From Saprospiraceae bacterium (GTDB lineage Bacteria; Bacteroidota; Bacteroidia; Chitinophagales; Saprospiraceae): 64,000 nucleotides of DNA. Location: NCBI GenBank assembly GCA_020631355.1, contig JAHDHL010000016.1, forward strand, positions 48,531 through 112,530, read 5' to 3'. Below, in pieces: positions 36,124 through 45,405 of the stretch. Position 1 is the stretch's first letter; each line of letters opens with the position of its first letter. The notes beneath the pieces are model-generated. The model saw only the letters and a program-made list of their open reading frames with translations, made no database searches and had not been told where the DNA came from. A program made the position numbers and the translations under genes.

Positions 36124-37167
36124 TCAGACTTCTTTCAGCAATACGATATATACAGGAAAGTGATCAGAATAGCCACCCTGGTATTCACCGCCACCAAATG
36201 TCCTGAAAGGATAATTCTTGTATTGTCCCGTTTTTTGTCTCAGGAATTTCTTGTTGAAAATCTTAGCCTTATAAAAGAAATAACCCTCAGTCTTTCCTTT
36301 GAGGCAAGGTTTTGTCATTAGGATCTGGTCGAACAAACTCCAAGCGTCACGATATGCCAATGTTCCGATACCTTTTCTGAAAAAGTCAAAATAAGGATTG
36401 AACATATTGTTCTTCGTAACCTTATCTTCCTTATTGACACCTTGTAGGATTTTCTTTACACTCGGACTGGTTGGGTCATCATTCAAATCCCCCATGACAT
36501 AAATCTTGGCATTAGGGTCCACTTTGATGATTTCATCTATCGTATCCTTGCATACTTTGGCAGCTGCATTACGGAAAGGTCTGGACCTTTTTTCCCCACC
36601 ACTTCTACTAGGCCAGTGGTTGACCATCACATGTATGACTTCCCCATCCATTTCACCCTTGACAAAAAGGACATCCCTTGTATATTTTCTTTCACCGTCT
36701 TCCTTGTAAAGTTTGACGGGTAAGGCCTTGGATTCTATGACCTTGAAATATTTAGGATTGTAGATCAATGCGCAATCAATACCTCTCTTGTCAGGGGAAT
36801 CATGATGAACGATTTGGTAATTCCTATCCTTGATGGAATCCTGTTGTACCAAATCCTCCAGTACACCCTTGTTCTCCACCTCGGCAGTTCCCATGATAGC
36901 CAGTCCGTCAGGATTCAGATCCGTTCCGACCTGTGAGATCACCTTGGCAAGATTACCCAGTTTCTCATTATATTTCTCCTTGGTCCATTGGCGACCTCCA
37001 TTCGGTAGGAATTCCTCATCATTAATTTCTTCATCATCTTCCGTATCAAAGAGGTTTTCAAGATTGTAAAAACCAATCAAGCTTGATTTGTACTGTTTCT
37101 CTTTTTGTGCAAAAGATTGATTTACAACGAATAATGAAATAAGAATGAGTGTGATATGCAATCTCAT
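36124..37167 (-). CDS. secreted endonuclease/exonuclease/phosphatase-family protein
   Basis: A 347-aa exported protein, signal MRLHITLILISLFVVNQSFA followed by QKEK. The EEP (DNase I-like) fold is shown by GFYNLENLFD, GTAEVENKGVLEDL (metal Glu), MVNHWPSRSGG (catalytic His), VMGDLNDDPTS (metal Asp and Asn) and the last box YSDHFPVYIVL. The family hydrolyses phosphodiester or phosphomonoester bonds in DNA, RNA or inositol phosphates. No sorting domain, so probably periplasmic. It is divergent from the TonB receptor gene 192 bp away. Confidence 0.9.
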   Translation of the reverse strand: MRLHITLILISLFVVNQSFAQKEKQYKSSLIGFYNLENLFDTEDDEEINDEEFLPNGGRQWTKEKYNEKLGNLAKVISQVGTDLNPDGLAIMGTAEVENKGVLEDLVQQDSIKDRNYQIVHHDSPDKRGIDCALIYNPKYFKVIESKALPVKLYKEDGERKYTRDVLFVKGEMDGEVIHVMVNHWPSRSGGEKRSRPFRNAAAKVCKDTIDEIIKVDPNAKIYVMGDLNDDPTSPSVKKILQGVNKEDKVTKNNMFNPYFDFFRKGIGTLAYRDAWSLFDQILMTKPCLKGKTEGYFFYKAKIFNKKFLRQKTGQYKNYPFRTFGGGEYQGGYSDHFPVYIVLLKEV

Positions 37168-37359
37168 GTTAGGTATTTTTCACAAATATATCATATAGCA
37201 GACTCTTAATCTCCTAACGATTTACTAAAAGATAGGTCGGATAGATTAATTTTCGGTTAATTCCTTGTCAAAGCAATCGGCCCGAATGGTATTTATGATT
37301 AAATTTGTCTTTGGTTTGGACCCAATCAGGGAACTACCGTTCATGACAATAATGGATCT

Positions 37360-39906
37360 ATGAAGCAATTTACCCTATTTATCCTTGCTTTGTGTTTGTC
37401 CCAACTTGCCCTTGCAGGTAATGGGTTTACGGAAGCAATCCCCCTCCATGAGAGAGATACCGTCCCGGATTCCATAGACATCAATACCAATTCCATACCC
37501 ATCATTTCCCTCTCAGAGACAGAGTTGGAAAGGGAGGATGGTTTTGAGAATATCTCCGGATTATTGACGGCTTCGAATGATGTTTTCACCAATGCAGCAG
37601 CATTCAATTTCGGTGTGGCTCGTTTCAAGATGAGGGGATACCAAAGTAATGCGACCCAAATTTTCCTGAATGGTTCATCCATGAATGACCTCGAAACGGG
37701 GAATACATACTGGAGTATGTGGGGTGGATTGAATGATGTACTTAGGAATAGAAATGTCAGCATAGGATTACAGGCTACAGAATTCGCTTTCGGAGGATTG
37801 AACGGTGCCACCAATATCGACATAGGCGCAGCATCCCAAAGGATTCAGAGAAGAATCAGTTATGCATCTTCCAACCGTTCCTATTTCCACCGTATCATGG
37901 GAGTCTATACACCCAAATTGAAGAATGATTGGTTCCTTACCATTTCTGGTTCAAGGCGATGGGCTCAGGAAGGATATCAGGAAGGTACATTCTATGATTC
38001 TTGGTCTTACTTCCTAGGAGTAGAAAAGAAATTTGCTGATCGTACACAATCCATTGCTTTCAATATCTTGGCATCACCAACACAAAGAGGTAGGGGAGGA
38101 GCCAGTATACCTGAGATGTATGAAATTGCAGGTACGAATTATTACAATCCGAATTGGGGATTCCAGAATGGTGAGAAAAGAAATGCCAGGGTGAATAATT
38201 CCCACCAACCTATTGCTGTTCTGCAACACAAGTGGAAACTCAATGAAAATTCTAGCTTGAATACTGCGATTTCCTACCAGTTCGGAAGAAATGGTGCTTC
38301 TGCTTTGGATTGGAACAATGCTAGGGATCCAAGACCGGATTATTACAGATATCTTCCTAGTAATTATTCCGATCCGGTTGCTGCCCAGGCCATTTATGAT
38401 GCAATGGTGGCAGATCAAAGCCTAAGACAAATCAATTGGGACAATTTGTATAGCTCCAATATGCTCGATGATCCTGAAACCATCATGGATGCCAATGGGG
38501 AAGCAGGTAATAATATTACAGGATTGCGTTCCAAATACATTCAGGAAGAAAGAAGATACGACCGCCAAAAAGCGGATTTCACCATTAATTACAATACGGT
38601 GATTGGCCAGGATTTTACCATTAATTCAGGCGCATATTATAGAAGACAGAATACCCACAATCATAAGAGGGTATTGGATTTGTTAGGTGGTGATTATCAC
38701 TTGGATGTTGATCGTTTTGCGGAACGTGATTTTCCTGATGATGAGAATGCCATCCAGAATGATTTGGATAGTCCGAATAGGGTAGTTGGAGTAGGTGATA
38801 TTTTCGGATATTCCTATGATTCCAATATTTCCAATTATGGTGCATGGGTCCAAGGACAATTGAACCTGTCCAAGGTTGATTTATTTGCTGCTGTGAATGT
38901 TGGACAAACCCAATTTTGGAGAACAGGTAATTTCAGGAACGGACGTTTCCCCGAAAATTCCCTGGGTGATTCCGAGAAGCAAAACTTCCTCGAATATGGA
39001 GCTAAGTTAGGTGCTACCTATAAGATAAATGGTCGTAACTATTTATTCGCCAATGGTGCAATCATGCAAAGACCACCGTCCTATCGTGAGGCTTACCTCT
39101 CCCCAAGGACAAGGGATGACGTAGTCCAAGGTCTGACAACTGAGAAAATCCAATCCGTAGAGGGAGGATACTACCTGAAGTCACCTTATTATAAGGCAAG
39201 GGTTACAGGATACTATACTCGTTTTCAGGATGGTTTGGAAACCATTAATTTTTATAATGATGTACAAAGGACATTCGGTAACCTAACCATCAATGGAATT
39301 GATAGGCAACACTTCGGTGTAGAGATTGCAGGTGAGGCTCAGATTGTTACCGGATTGTCCATAACAGGTGCGGTTGCCTTAGGACAATATACCTACACGA
39401 ATCGACCCTCAATGACATTCACACAGGATAATACTGCAGAGGTATTATCCGTGGAAACAGTTTACCAGAAAGACTTTTATGTGGATAATACGCCACAAAG
39501 AGCTTATTCGGTAGGTTTGAGATATAACTCTCCTAAGTTCTGGTTTGCAAACGTAACATTCAACTACTTCGACGAAATGTATTTGGATTTCAATCCACTT
39601 AGAAGAACAGTTGAGGGTGTTGCCACATTGGAGCCGGGTTCCGAATCATTTAACCAAACAATCTTCCAAGAGGAACTGGCCAATCAGTATACACTGGATA
39701 TATTCGGTGGTAAATCATGGAGATTTGATTACAAGTATTACATATACCTAACAGTAGGTGTGAGCAATATTTTGAATAATAGGGATTTTGCAACAGGCGG
39801 ATACGAACAATTGAGATACGTCCAAGGAGATTTGGATCGTTTCCCGAATCGTTATTATTATGCCTACGGCATTAATTATTTCGCCCAAATTGCATTCAGA
39901 TTCTAA
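37360..39906 (+). CDS. TonB-dependent outer-membrane receptor
   Basis: An 848-aa receptor with signal MKQFTLFILALCLSQLALAG. A plug domain follows (NISGLLTASNDVFTNAAAFN; FKMRGYQSNATQIFLNGSSM) and then a long barrel of aromatic-ended strands closing with YAYGINYFAQIAFRF. The usual carboxypeptidase-regulatory N-terminal domain is absent and no SusD partner is present, so it is not a glycan SusC pair. The next gene encodes a DUF5689 lipoprotein and the divergent one a secreted nuclease-like enzyme, a set often seen together in Bacteroidota. Substrate uptake of a nucleic-acid or phosphate compound is inference. Confidence 0.9.
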   Translation: MKQFTLFILALCLSQLALAGNGFTEAIPLHERDTVPDSIDINTNSIPIISLSETELEREDGFENISGLLTASNDVFTNAAAFNFGVARFKMRGYQSNATQIFLNGSSMNDLETGNTYWSMWGGLNDVLRNRNVSIGLQATEFAFGGLNGATNIDIGAASQRIQRRISYASSNRSYFHRIMGVYTPKLKNDWFLTISGSRRWAQEGYQEGTFYDSWSYFLGVEKKFADRTQSIAFNILASPTQRGRGGASIPEMYEIAGTNYYNPNWGFQNGEKRNARVNNSHQPIAVLQHKWKLNENSSLNTAISYQFGRNGASALDWNNARDPRPDYYRYLPSNYSDPVAAQAIYDAMVADQSLRQINWDNLYSSNMLDDPETIMDANGEAGNNITGLRSKYIQEERRYDRQKADFTINYNTVIGQDFTINSGAYYRRQNTHNHKRVLDLLGGDYHLDVDRFAERDFPDDENAIQNDLDSPNRVVGVGDIFGYSYDSNISNYGAWVQGQLNLSKVDLFAAVNVGQTQFWRTGNFRNGRFPENSLGDSEKQNFLEYGAKLGATYKINGRNYLFANGAIMQRPPSYREAYLSPRTRDDVVQGLTTEKIQSVEGGYYLKSPYYKARVTGYYTRFQDGLETINFYNDVQRTFGNLTINGIDRQHFGVEIAGEAQIVTGLSITGAVALGQYTYTNRPSMTFTQDNTAEVLSVETVYQKDFYVDNTPQRAYSVGLRYNSPKFWFANVTFNYFDEMYLDFNPLRRTVEGVATLEPGSESFNQTIFQEELANQYTLDIFGGKSWRFDYKYYIYLTVGVSNILNNRDFATGGYEQLRYVQGDLDRFPNRYYYAYGINYFAQIAFRF

Positions 39907-39982
39907 TAAATTAATTAATAGTGGATAATGAATAATTAATCATTATTAATTCTTTCATTCTTCATTACATAATATATGTATA

Positions 39983-41932
39983 ATGAAAAAGATATTTTTT
40001 CCATTTATCGCAACTATTTTTTGCGCCGCTTTAATTTTCTCTTTCAATGCCTGTGTCGATAAGGATTTCGATACACCTCCAGCTAACGGTTCAGACCCGG
40101 AAGGTGTGGTGGCCAATACGACAATAGGCCAATTGAAAAACCTACACAACGGGAATAGCATCACGGATATCGTGGATGATGTCATCATCGAGGGTATTGT
40201 GACTGCCAATGATGAATCCGGTAATTTCTTTAGGGAAATGTTCATTCAGGATGCATCAGGAGGCCTTAAGGTCTTATTGGATTTTACAGAGTCATACAAT
40301 GATTATCCAGAGGGTAGGAGAGTATTCATTAATTGTAGAGGATTGAAGATTGATGAATTCAGTGGTATATATTCTATCGGACTGGCTATCGGTGATGATG
40401 GTTTCCTGGATGGTATTCCACTCAATGTAGTAGAGGAATACATCATGCCGGGTATGTTGAACCAAGACATCCAGCCGGCAGTCATCGGTATCAATGATAT
40501 CGGAAGTGTCCTTGGTACCTTGGTTACCTTGGAAGATGTCCAGTTCATTGATGGAGAGATAGGCGGTACGTTCGCTGATGGATTGAGTAATCCACCAGTA
40601 ACAATCAATAGGAATATCCAGGATTGTAATGGTAATACGGTGATTGTTCGTAACTCAGGTTATTCCAATTTTGCCAATGACCCCTTACCAACAGGAAACG
40701 GGTCATTAACAGGTATCGCCAGTGCATTCCTGAATGACAACCAAATGTTCGTTAGGAGGGCAGAGGATGTAATCATGGCCAATACACGTTGCGACGGAAG
40801 TACAGGTGGCGGTGGAACTGGTAATGAATCCCAAGCTAATATTGCGGATATCAGATCGGTATTCACAGGAGGTGGAATGTCTGCTCCAGCTGAAACGAAA
40901 ATTCGTGGTGTGGTTATTTCCGATAGGATAGAAAGTAATATCGTAGACCAGAATGTAGTCATCCAAGATGCTACAGGCGGTATAGTAGTACGATTCAATG
41001 ATGCTCATTTCCTGAATTTGAATGATGAGGTGGAGATTGTAATCTCAGGACAGGAGTTGTCAGAATTCAATGGTCTGCTACAAGTGAATAATGTTTCCAA
41101 TAATAATGCATCAGTAGTGGGAACTGGAAATATCTCACCAGTATCAAAGACAATTTCAGAGATTACTTCGGATTTGGAAAACTTGGAATCCACGCTTGTT
41201 GAAGTGTCCGGAGCCACACTCACAGGAGGTAATACTTATAATGGTGCCCTGACATTGGATGATGGTACAGGCGCTATTACTGTATTCACAAGGTCTGGTG
41301 CAGGATTCTCTGGCGCATTGGCCCCGACCAATGGAGAGGATGTAACGATGGTAGCCATCGTATCCCAATTCAATGATGCCCAATTGGTCATCAGGAATTT
41401 GAATGATGTAACTGCTACTGGTGGTAGCGGCGGTGGTGGTGGCGACTGCGATGTGGATGAGAATTTCCAATCCGGTACACAATTCGACCCCGTGAACCTG
41501 TCAGGTTGGACCAATGCTGTCGTAGAGGGCTCGGACGAGTGGATATTCAATTCATTCGATGGCAATACATTCGCTAGGCTAAGAGGTTTCCAAGCGACTT
41601 CCTCAGACATTGAGGGATGGCTGGTAACACCAGAAATCGACCTGAGTACACAAAAGGTATTGAACTTCAACTCAGCGCAGGCATTCTGGGCACACGACGG
41701 CCTTACGGTGATGTTCTCAAGTGACTTTACAGGAAATGTAGAGAATGCCAATTGGACAGACCTGAACCCAACCCTTGCAGGATCAAGTACACCGAATTAT
41801 GATTGGGTGAATTCCGGTGATATCAACTTGCCGGTTGGAGGTACAGGTTATGTGGCTTTCAGATATATCGGTGATAACTCCAGCGAAACCACCACATACA
41901 GGGTGGATGATGTACAAATCTGCGAACCTTAG
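39983..41932 (+). CDS. DUF5689 / choice-of-anchor-J surface lipoprotein
   Basis: A 649-aa lipoprotein (signal MKKIFFPFIATIFCAALIFS, lipobox NAC). Residues about 45-260 are a DUF5689 OB-like module (IIEGIVTANDESGNFFREMF; IQDASGGLKVLLDF), and about 285-480 a second OB-like pair (KIRGVVISDRIESNIVDQNV; VIQDATGGIVVRF; LTLDDGTGAITVFTR). A Gly-rich linker leads to a jelly-roll (choice-of-anchor J/cleaved-adhesin) domain (FQATSSDIEGWLVTPEIDLS). OB folds bind nucleic acids or glycans. It starts 76 bp after the TonB receptor and likely works with it as surface capture protein. Confidence 0.85.
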   Translation: MKKIFFPFIATIFCAALIFSFNACVDKDFDTPPANGSDPEGVVANTTIGQLKNLHNGNSITDIVDDVIIEGIVTANDESGNFFREMFIQDASGGLKVLLDFTESYNDYPEGRRVFINCRGLKIDEFSGIYSIGLAIGDDGFLDGIPLNVVEEYIMPGMLNQDIQPAVIGINDIGSVLGTLVTLEDVQFIDGEIGGTFADGLSNPPVTINRNIQDCNGNTVIVRNSGYSNFANDPLPTGNGSLTGIASAFLNDNQMFVRRAEDVIMANTRCDGSTGGGGTGNESQANIADIRSVFTGGGMSAPAETKIRGVVISDRIESNIVDQNVVIQDATGGIVVRFNDAHFLNLNDEVEIVISGQELSEFNGLLQVNNVSNNNASVVGTGNISPVSKTISEITSDLENLESTLVEVSGATLTGGNTYNGALTLDDGTGAITVFTRSGAGFSGALAPTNGEDVTMVAIVSQFNDAQLVIRNLNDVTATGGSGGGGGDCDVDENFQSGTQFDPVNLSGWTNAVVEGSDEWIFNSFDGNTFARLRGFQATSSDIEGWLVTPEIDLSTQKVLNFNSAQAFWAHDGLTVMFSSDFTGNVENANWTDLNPTLAGSSTPNYDWVNSGDINLPVGGTGYVAFRYIGDNSSETTTYRVDDVQICEP

Positions 41933-41973
41933 GAACTTTTTTCTAAGGTATCGAATTGATATGATGATTCAAG

Positions 41974-42006
41974 GGCACTGTTATCCATTTGGATGTCAGT
42001 GCCTTT
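41974..42006 (+). terminator. hairpin after the DUF5689 gene
   Basis: Outer stem GGCACTG / CAGTGCC and inner stem ATCC / GGAT around ATTT, separated by TT/GT mismatches; only a short T-tract follows. It precedes the rplU promoter by 50 bp. Confidence 0.65.
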
Positions 42007-42055
42007 GTCATTGCTAAACAGCAGTTTATGGAGATATAGATTTGTCCCACATCAC

Positions 42056-42086
42056 TTTGAAAATCGCAATAAAACCCATATCTTTG
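42056..42086 (+). promoter_or_regulatory. Bacteroidota consensus promoter of rplU-rpmA
   Basis: TTTG at 42056-42059, a 19-bp spacer, then TATCTTTG (TAnnTTTG) at 42079-42086: an exact match to the housekeeping promoter of the phylum. It leaves a leader of about 30 nt before rplU. Confidence 0.85.
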
Positions 42087-42122
42087 CACTCGCTTTTTAA
42101 GAATCATTAAAATTTATTACCA

Positions 42123-42434
42123 ATGTTTGCAATTGTGGAGATTGCCGGTCAACAATTTAAAGTAGAGGAGGGTCAAGAGATCTTCGTCCACCGGCTCAAC
42201 GCATCGGAAGGCGATAGCCTTTCATTCGACAAGGTACTTCTAGTGAATAGCGGAGGTGCCGTAAGCGTGGGTACACCATCAGTGGGTGGTGCAGCTGTTA
42301 ACGCAACCGTATTAGAGCACGTAAAGGGTGACAAGGTCATCGTCTTCAAGAAGAAGCGTCGTAAGGGCTACAGAAAGAAGAATGGACACCGTCAGTCATT
42401 CACCAAAATCAAGGTGGAGGGTATCGCTCTTTAG
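42123..42434 (+). CDS. rplU: 50S ribosomal protein L21
   Basis: A 103-aa L21: MFAIVEIAGQQFKVEEGQEI, FDKVLLVNSGGAVSVGTPSV, and the basic end KKKRRKGYRKKNGHRQSFTK. It has the plain length; the helix-hairpin-helix tail that I recall on L21 of some flavobacteria is not here, but on the L27 encoded next. Ends about 120 bp before rpmA. Confidence 0.96.
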   Translation: MFAIVEIAGQQFKVEEGQEIFVHRLNASEGDSLSFDKVLLVNSGGAVSVGTPSVGGAAVNATVLEHVKGDKVIVFKKKRRKGYRKKNGHRQSFTKIKVEGIAL

Positions 42435-42553
42435 GAAAAACAACTATTTATCTGACCAGTCAAAAGAGGATTGGTAGAACCCATTTTAAAATTATAATCG
42501 AGTTCCATCAAGTGGTAACCTGCCCTTAGAACTCGAATCTAATATCAAATATC

Positions 42554-43219
42554 ATGGCACATAAAAAAGGTGTAGGTAGTACGGATAACGGACGTGACAG
42601 TAATAGTAAACGTTTGGGTGTAAAACTATTCGGTGGCCAGGTAGCTAAGCCGGGTAATATTATAGTTCGCCAGAGAGGAACCAAGTTCCACCCTGGTCTG
42701 AATGTGGACATGGGTAAGGACTTCACCCTACATGCCCTAATTGATGGAACAGTGAAGTTCCACAAGGGACGTAAGGGTAGGACTTTCGTAAGCATTGAGC
42801 CTGTGGGCGGTGTTTCCATTCCTGATGTACCTACTTCAAGCAAGAGAGTAGCCAAGTCTGCTCCAAAGGCAGAGGATACTGCTGCTCCGATAGCAATGGC
42901 TGCTGCTCCTGAAGCGGAAGCTCCTGCTGCAGAGGAAAAGCCAAAGAAAAAAGCCAAGGCTAGTGGTGAGGATGATTTCAGAAAGATCGAGGGAATCGGT
43001 CCAAAAATCAGTCAACTGATTAAGGATGCAGGTATTCCTACTTTTGCTGCACTTTCAGAAACTGAAGTGAGCAAATTGAATGAGATCCTTGAAGCTGCTG
43101 GAAGTCGTTATAGAATGCATGACCCAGCCTCATGGCCTCTACAAGCCAAAATGGCTGCAGAAGGCAAGTGGGATGAGTTGAAGCAGTGGCAAGACGAACA
43201 TGATGGAGGTAAGTTATAA
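42554..43219 (+). CDS. rpmA: 50S ribosomal protein L27 with helix-hairpin-helix C-terminal extension
   Basis: A 221-aa protein; ordinary L27 has about 85 aa. Residues 1-85 are normal L27 ([40 protein letters not shown]), with the mature-type start and no cleavable leader. An Ala/Lys/Glu-rich flexible linker (about 95-140) leads to a compact domain with a helix-hairpin-helix ([53 protein letters not shown]). That domain is of a DNA/RNA-binding type known in Bacteroidota as an appendage to L21. There is no frameshift or stop between the parts, so this is a true fusion. Confidence 0.93.
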   Translation: MAHKKGVGSTDNGRDSNSKRLGVKLFGGQVAKPGNIIVRQRGTKFHPGLNVDMGKDFTLHALIDGTVKFHKGRKGRTFVSIEPVGGVSIPDVPTSSKRVAKSAPKAEDTAAPIAMAAAPEAEAPAAEEKPKKKAKASGEDDFRKIEGIGPKISQLIKDAGIPTFAALSETEVSKLNEILEAAGSRYRMHDPASWPLQAKMAAEGKWDELKQWQDEHDGGKL

Positions 43220-43255
43220 TCCACCATCATTTCCCTGAACTAATATTGAATGAAT

Positions 43256-43293
43256 AAGCGGTCAGTCTTCCCGGATTGGCCGCTTTTTTTGTT
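43256..43293 (+). terminator. terminator of rplU-rpmA
   Basis: Stem AAGCGGTCAGTC / GATTGGCCGCTT with two wobble pairs, loop TTCCCG, and seven T residues; 36 bp after the rpmA stop. Confidence 0.85.
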
Positions 43294-44474
43294 TTGTATA
43301 CCTTTCCCTTTGACAGGATAGCCATTCCTTGTTTAATGTTTTATGCCTTAAATCATACCTGAAGCCTCACTTGGCATAATTTTTTAATACACTTACATAT
43401 AACGAATACCAAGAACAAACCTACCATAATTTATTGCCGATTCAAGTTTGGAATTCTAAGGTCAATCTAGGGTGCTTTCAGATAACCGTATCTGTTTCTT
43501 TGGATTGTGTATTGGGGTTAGCAGAGAGATGCTAACAAGCCAAACATATGCCTGTATGGGATAAGTCTGGTTGTAGTGAAAGAGTCTTTAGGGTGGATTT
43601 GAAAGAGGGGCTTATGTGAAAAGGATTCACTTAAGGGTAAGACCGGAATACTCATTCCTTGTCGTGATACAAGGAATATCGTCAATGGAGTTTTTGGCAA
43701 TGACAGATTTTTGAATGTAATAGCATAATAATGGCTGTTTTTTTAACATTTTTTCACTTTTTTCATGAAGAAATAGTGCCATTATATGTCAAATTGCGTC
43801 TCAATCAATGTAACGAATTTTAATAATTGGATTTGTTTAGCTTGTGACATATTTTCACTTAAAATTCTGAGTAAATCTTATGATTTATAATAATATTTAA
43901 CTCATTGTTAAGCAAAAACTTAAAAAGTCCTATTGGTTTCGTACTGTTAATCTTTAAGTAACATCTTACAAAATCACCAGTTTACTAAGAAATTTGGGGC
44001 TTATTTATTAAATTTGTTAAGCGAAAACTTTGTTTTTCAACGCATTGCACTTAAAAATCTCGCCTTTATTTCCCCCCTTTTTAATGTGGTTAACATGTTA
44101 CCATATTGAATGGTAATTAGTTACGCCTTAAAGTTTTGTGGAATATATATATGTTATTCCTATCAGAACAAGGCAGATGAGCACTTTTGAACTCTCGATT
44201 TCAGTATTTGACATTTTGGAATATTATAGTAATTGATTTTCAGTTGATTATGAGTTTTTTATAATCTGGGATTATCTCAGATTTTGTTAACAAATCTTCA
44301 TATTGATTGAAACCATCATATTGGCTTAATAATTGTGACGTGGTAAAAGGCTTTGCCAAGTAATTATTAAGCGCAACACCGAATATTGTCAAAATGTGAC
44401 ATGATAAAGTGTCTTAATTGTAGCTTTCCGAATTTGCGCCTTGGCAATGATTCCCAAAGCTCAACGAAGTAGAA
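43294..44474. other. 1.2-kb AT-rich gene-free region
   Basis: No convincing coding frame; the longest minus-strand frame (43518-43700, 60 codons) has no family features. GTGACAT occurs twice (43844-43850, 44394-44400), once within the inverted repeat GTGA-N7-TCAC (43844-43858), and GTGACGT once. TAAATTTG (44009-44016) fits a -7 element but lacks a spaced -33. This is by far the longest non-coding stretch in the window and lies in front of the giant-protein unit, so a long leader or several regulator sites are likely. Confidence 0.5.
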
Positions 44475-44504
44475 TTGTATTTATTCAAACATAATTGTTG
44501 TTTC

Positions 44505-45383
44505 ATGAAAAATCTTTCCAATATCATCCAATCTTATTCCCTGAATAAGAGTATGCTTTCCAGCAGTGTCCTTGTATTTACACTGATTGGAGCATTCTTA
44601 CCGATAGGCTGGATTTCAAATGTGAATCCCGAAGCCCAAACGGTAGGTACTTCCGAAATGGTAGTTGTGGAAAAAAACAATCAGGCATCCTTTTCTGACG
44701 TATTCGGAAAAATGGATAATGATGATGACGAACTCTTTCCATTCGACAAAAACCTATCGGTACAATTCGCCAAGACATTCGATGATAATACCAGAGGGAC
44801 ACTTAGTTTCAGTTATAAGATGGCTTCTTCAAAATTGACAGTCTCTTGTAAGGAAAGCAAAGAACAGCCCAATCCATACAAATTGGATTACTCCTACGAT
44901 ATCAAGAAAGACGAGGAGGGTAACTACCTTGTCAATATGAAAGGAGTCCTCAATGCATTTGATATCCTTTATGTGGAGCCCACCGTGAAACAAAAATTTA
45001 CTGGAGACTATGTTAAGTATCCTGCCGAGCTTTCAGTAGGACAGGAGCTTCCGGATGCTTCTACAGAATTGTCTACTACGATTACGTCTGATTTGACCAG
45101 AATCCAAAAGTATAAGGTTATGGATAGAAAGGTAACCGCAAAGGAGAAAGTGAATATCGGTGGTAAGGAATATGACGCATTCGTCATTACATACCAGATT
45201 CAATCCGTCTCCTACCTTAATGATTCAGAAATCCAAAGTACGACTGAGGACATTAAGGAATGGTTGGCTCCAGGATTCGGATTCATCAAGAAACAATCAG
45301 AAAAGAAAATAGATATCGCTTACACTGAATCTTCAGTAACAGTCAAGGAATCTGTTTCAGGAACTAAAATAAGTCTTAGATAA
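44505..45383 (+). CDS. exported protein, DUF3108/TapB-like, upstream partner of the giant protein
   Basis: A 292-aa product from ATG 44505 (MKNLSNIIQSYSLNKSMLSS); an ATG at 44475 is less likely. A long signal peptide (SSSVLVFTLIGAFLPIGW) precedes an acidic linker and a beta-rich domain: PAELSVGQELPDASTELSTT, YKVMDRKVTAKEKVNIGGKE, YDAFVITYQIQSVSYL, and EWLAPGFGFIKKQSEKK. The last part (W-x-A-P-G-x-G) resembles DUF3108/TapB-like proteins, but similarity is by eye. It ends 22 bp before the giant reading frame, and its N terminus (IIQSYSLN..) resembles that of the giant (FIQSNLLHSN), so the two are probably one operon. Confidence 0.75.
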   Translation: MKNLSNIIQSYSLNKSMLSSSVLVFTLIGAFLPIGWISNVNPEAQTVGTSEMVVVEKNNQASFSDVFGKMDNDDDELFPFDKNLSVQFAKTFDDNTRGTLSFSYKMASSKLTVSCKESKEQPNPYKLDYSYDIKKDEEGNYLVNMKGVLNAFDILYVEPTVKQKFTGDYVKYPAELSVGQELPDASTELSTTITSDLTRIQKYKVMDRKVTAKEKVNIGGKEYDAFVITYQIQSVSYLNDSEIQSTTEDIKEWLAPGFGFIKKQSEKKIDIAYTESSVTVKESVSGTKISLR

Positions 45384-45405
45384 GACAAGCACTCATACCT
45401 ATACC

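Noticed and set aside
43518-43700. 60-codon minus-strand frame in the long gene-free region
   Set aside because: Composition is ordinary for random frame, with no signal, motif or ribosome site; kept as non-coding.
43844-43858. CRP-like site GTGA-N7-TCAC
   Set aside because: Spacing is seven, not six, and the flanks do not match the TGTGA/TCACA consensus; noted only as part of the leader region.
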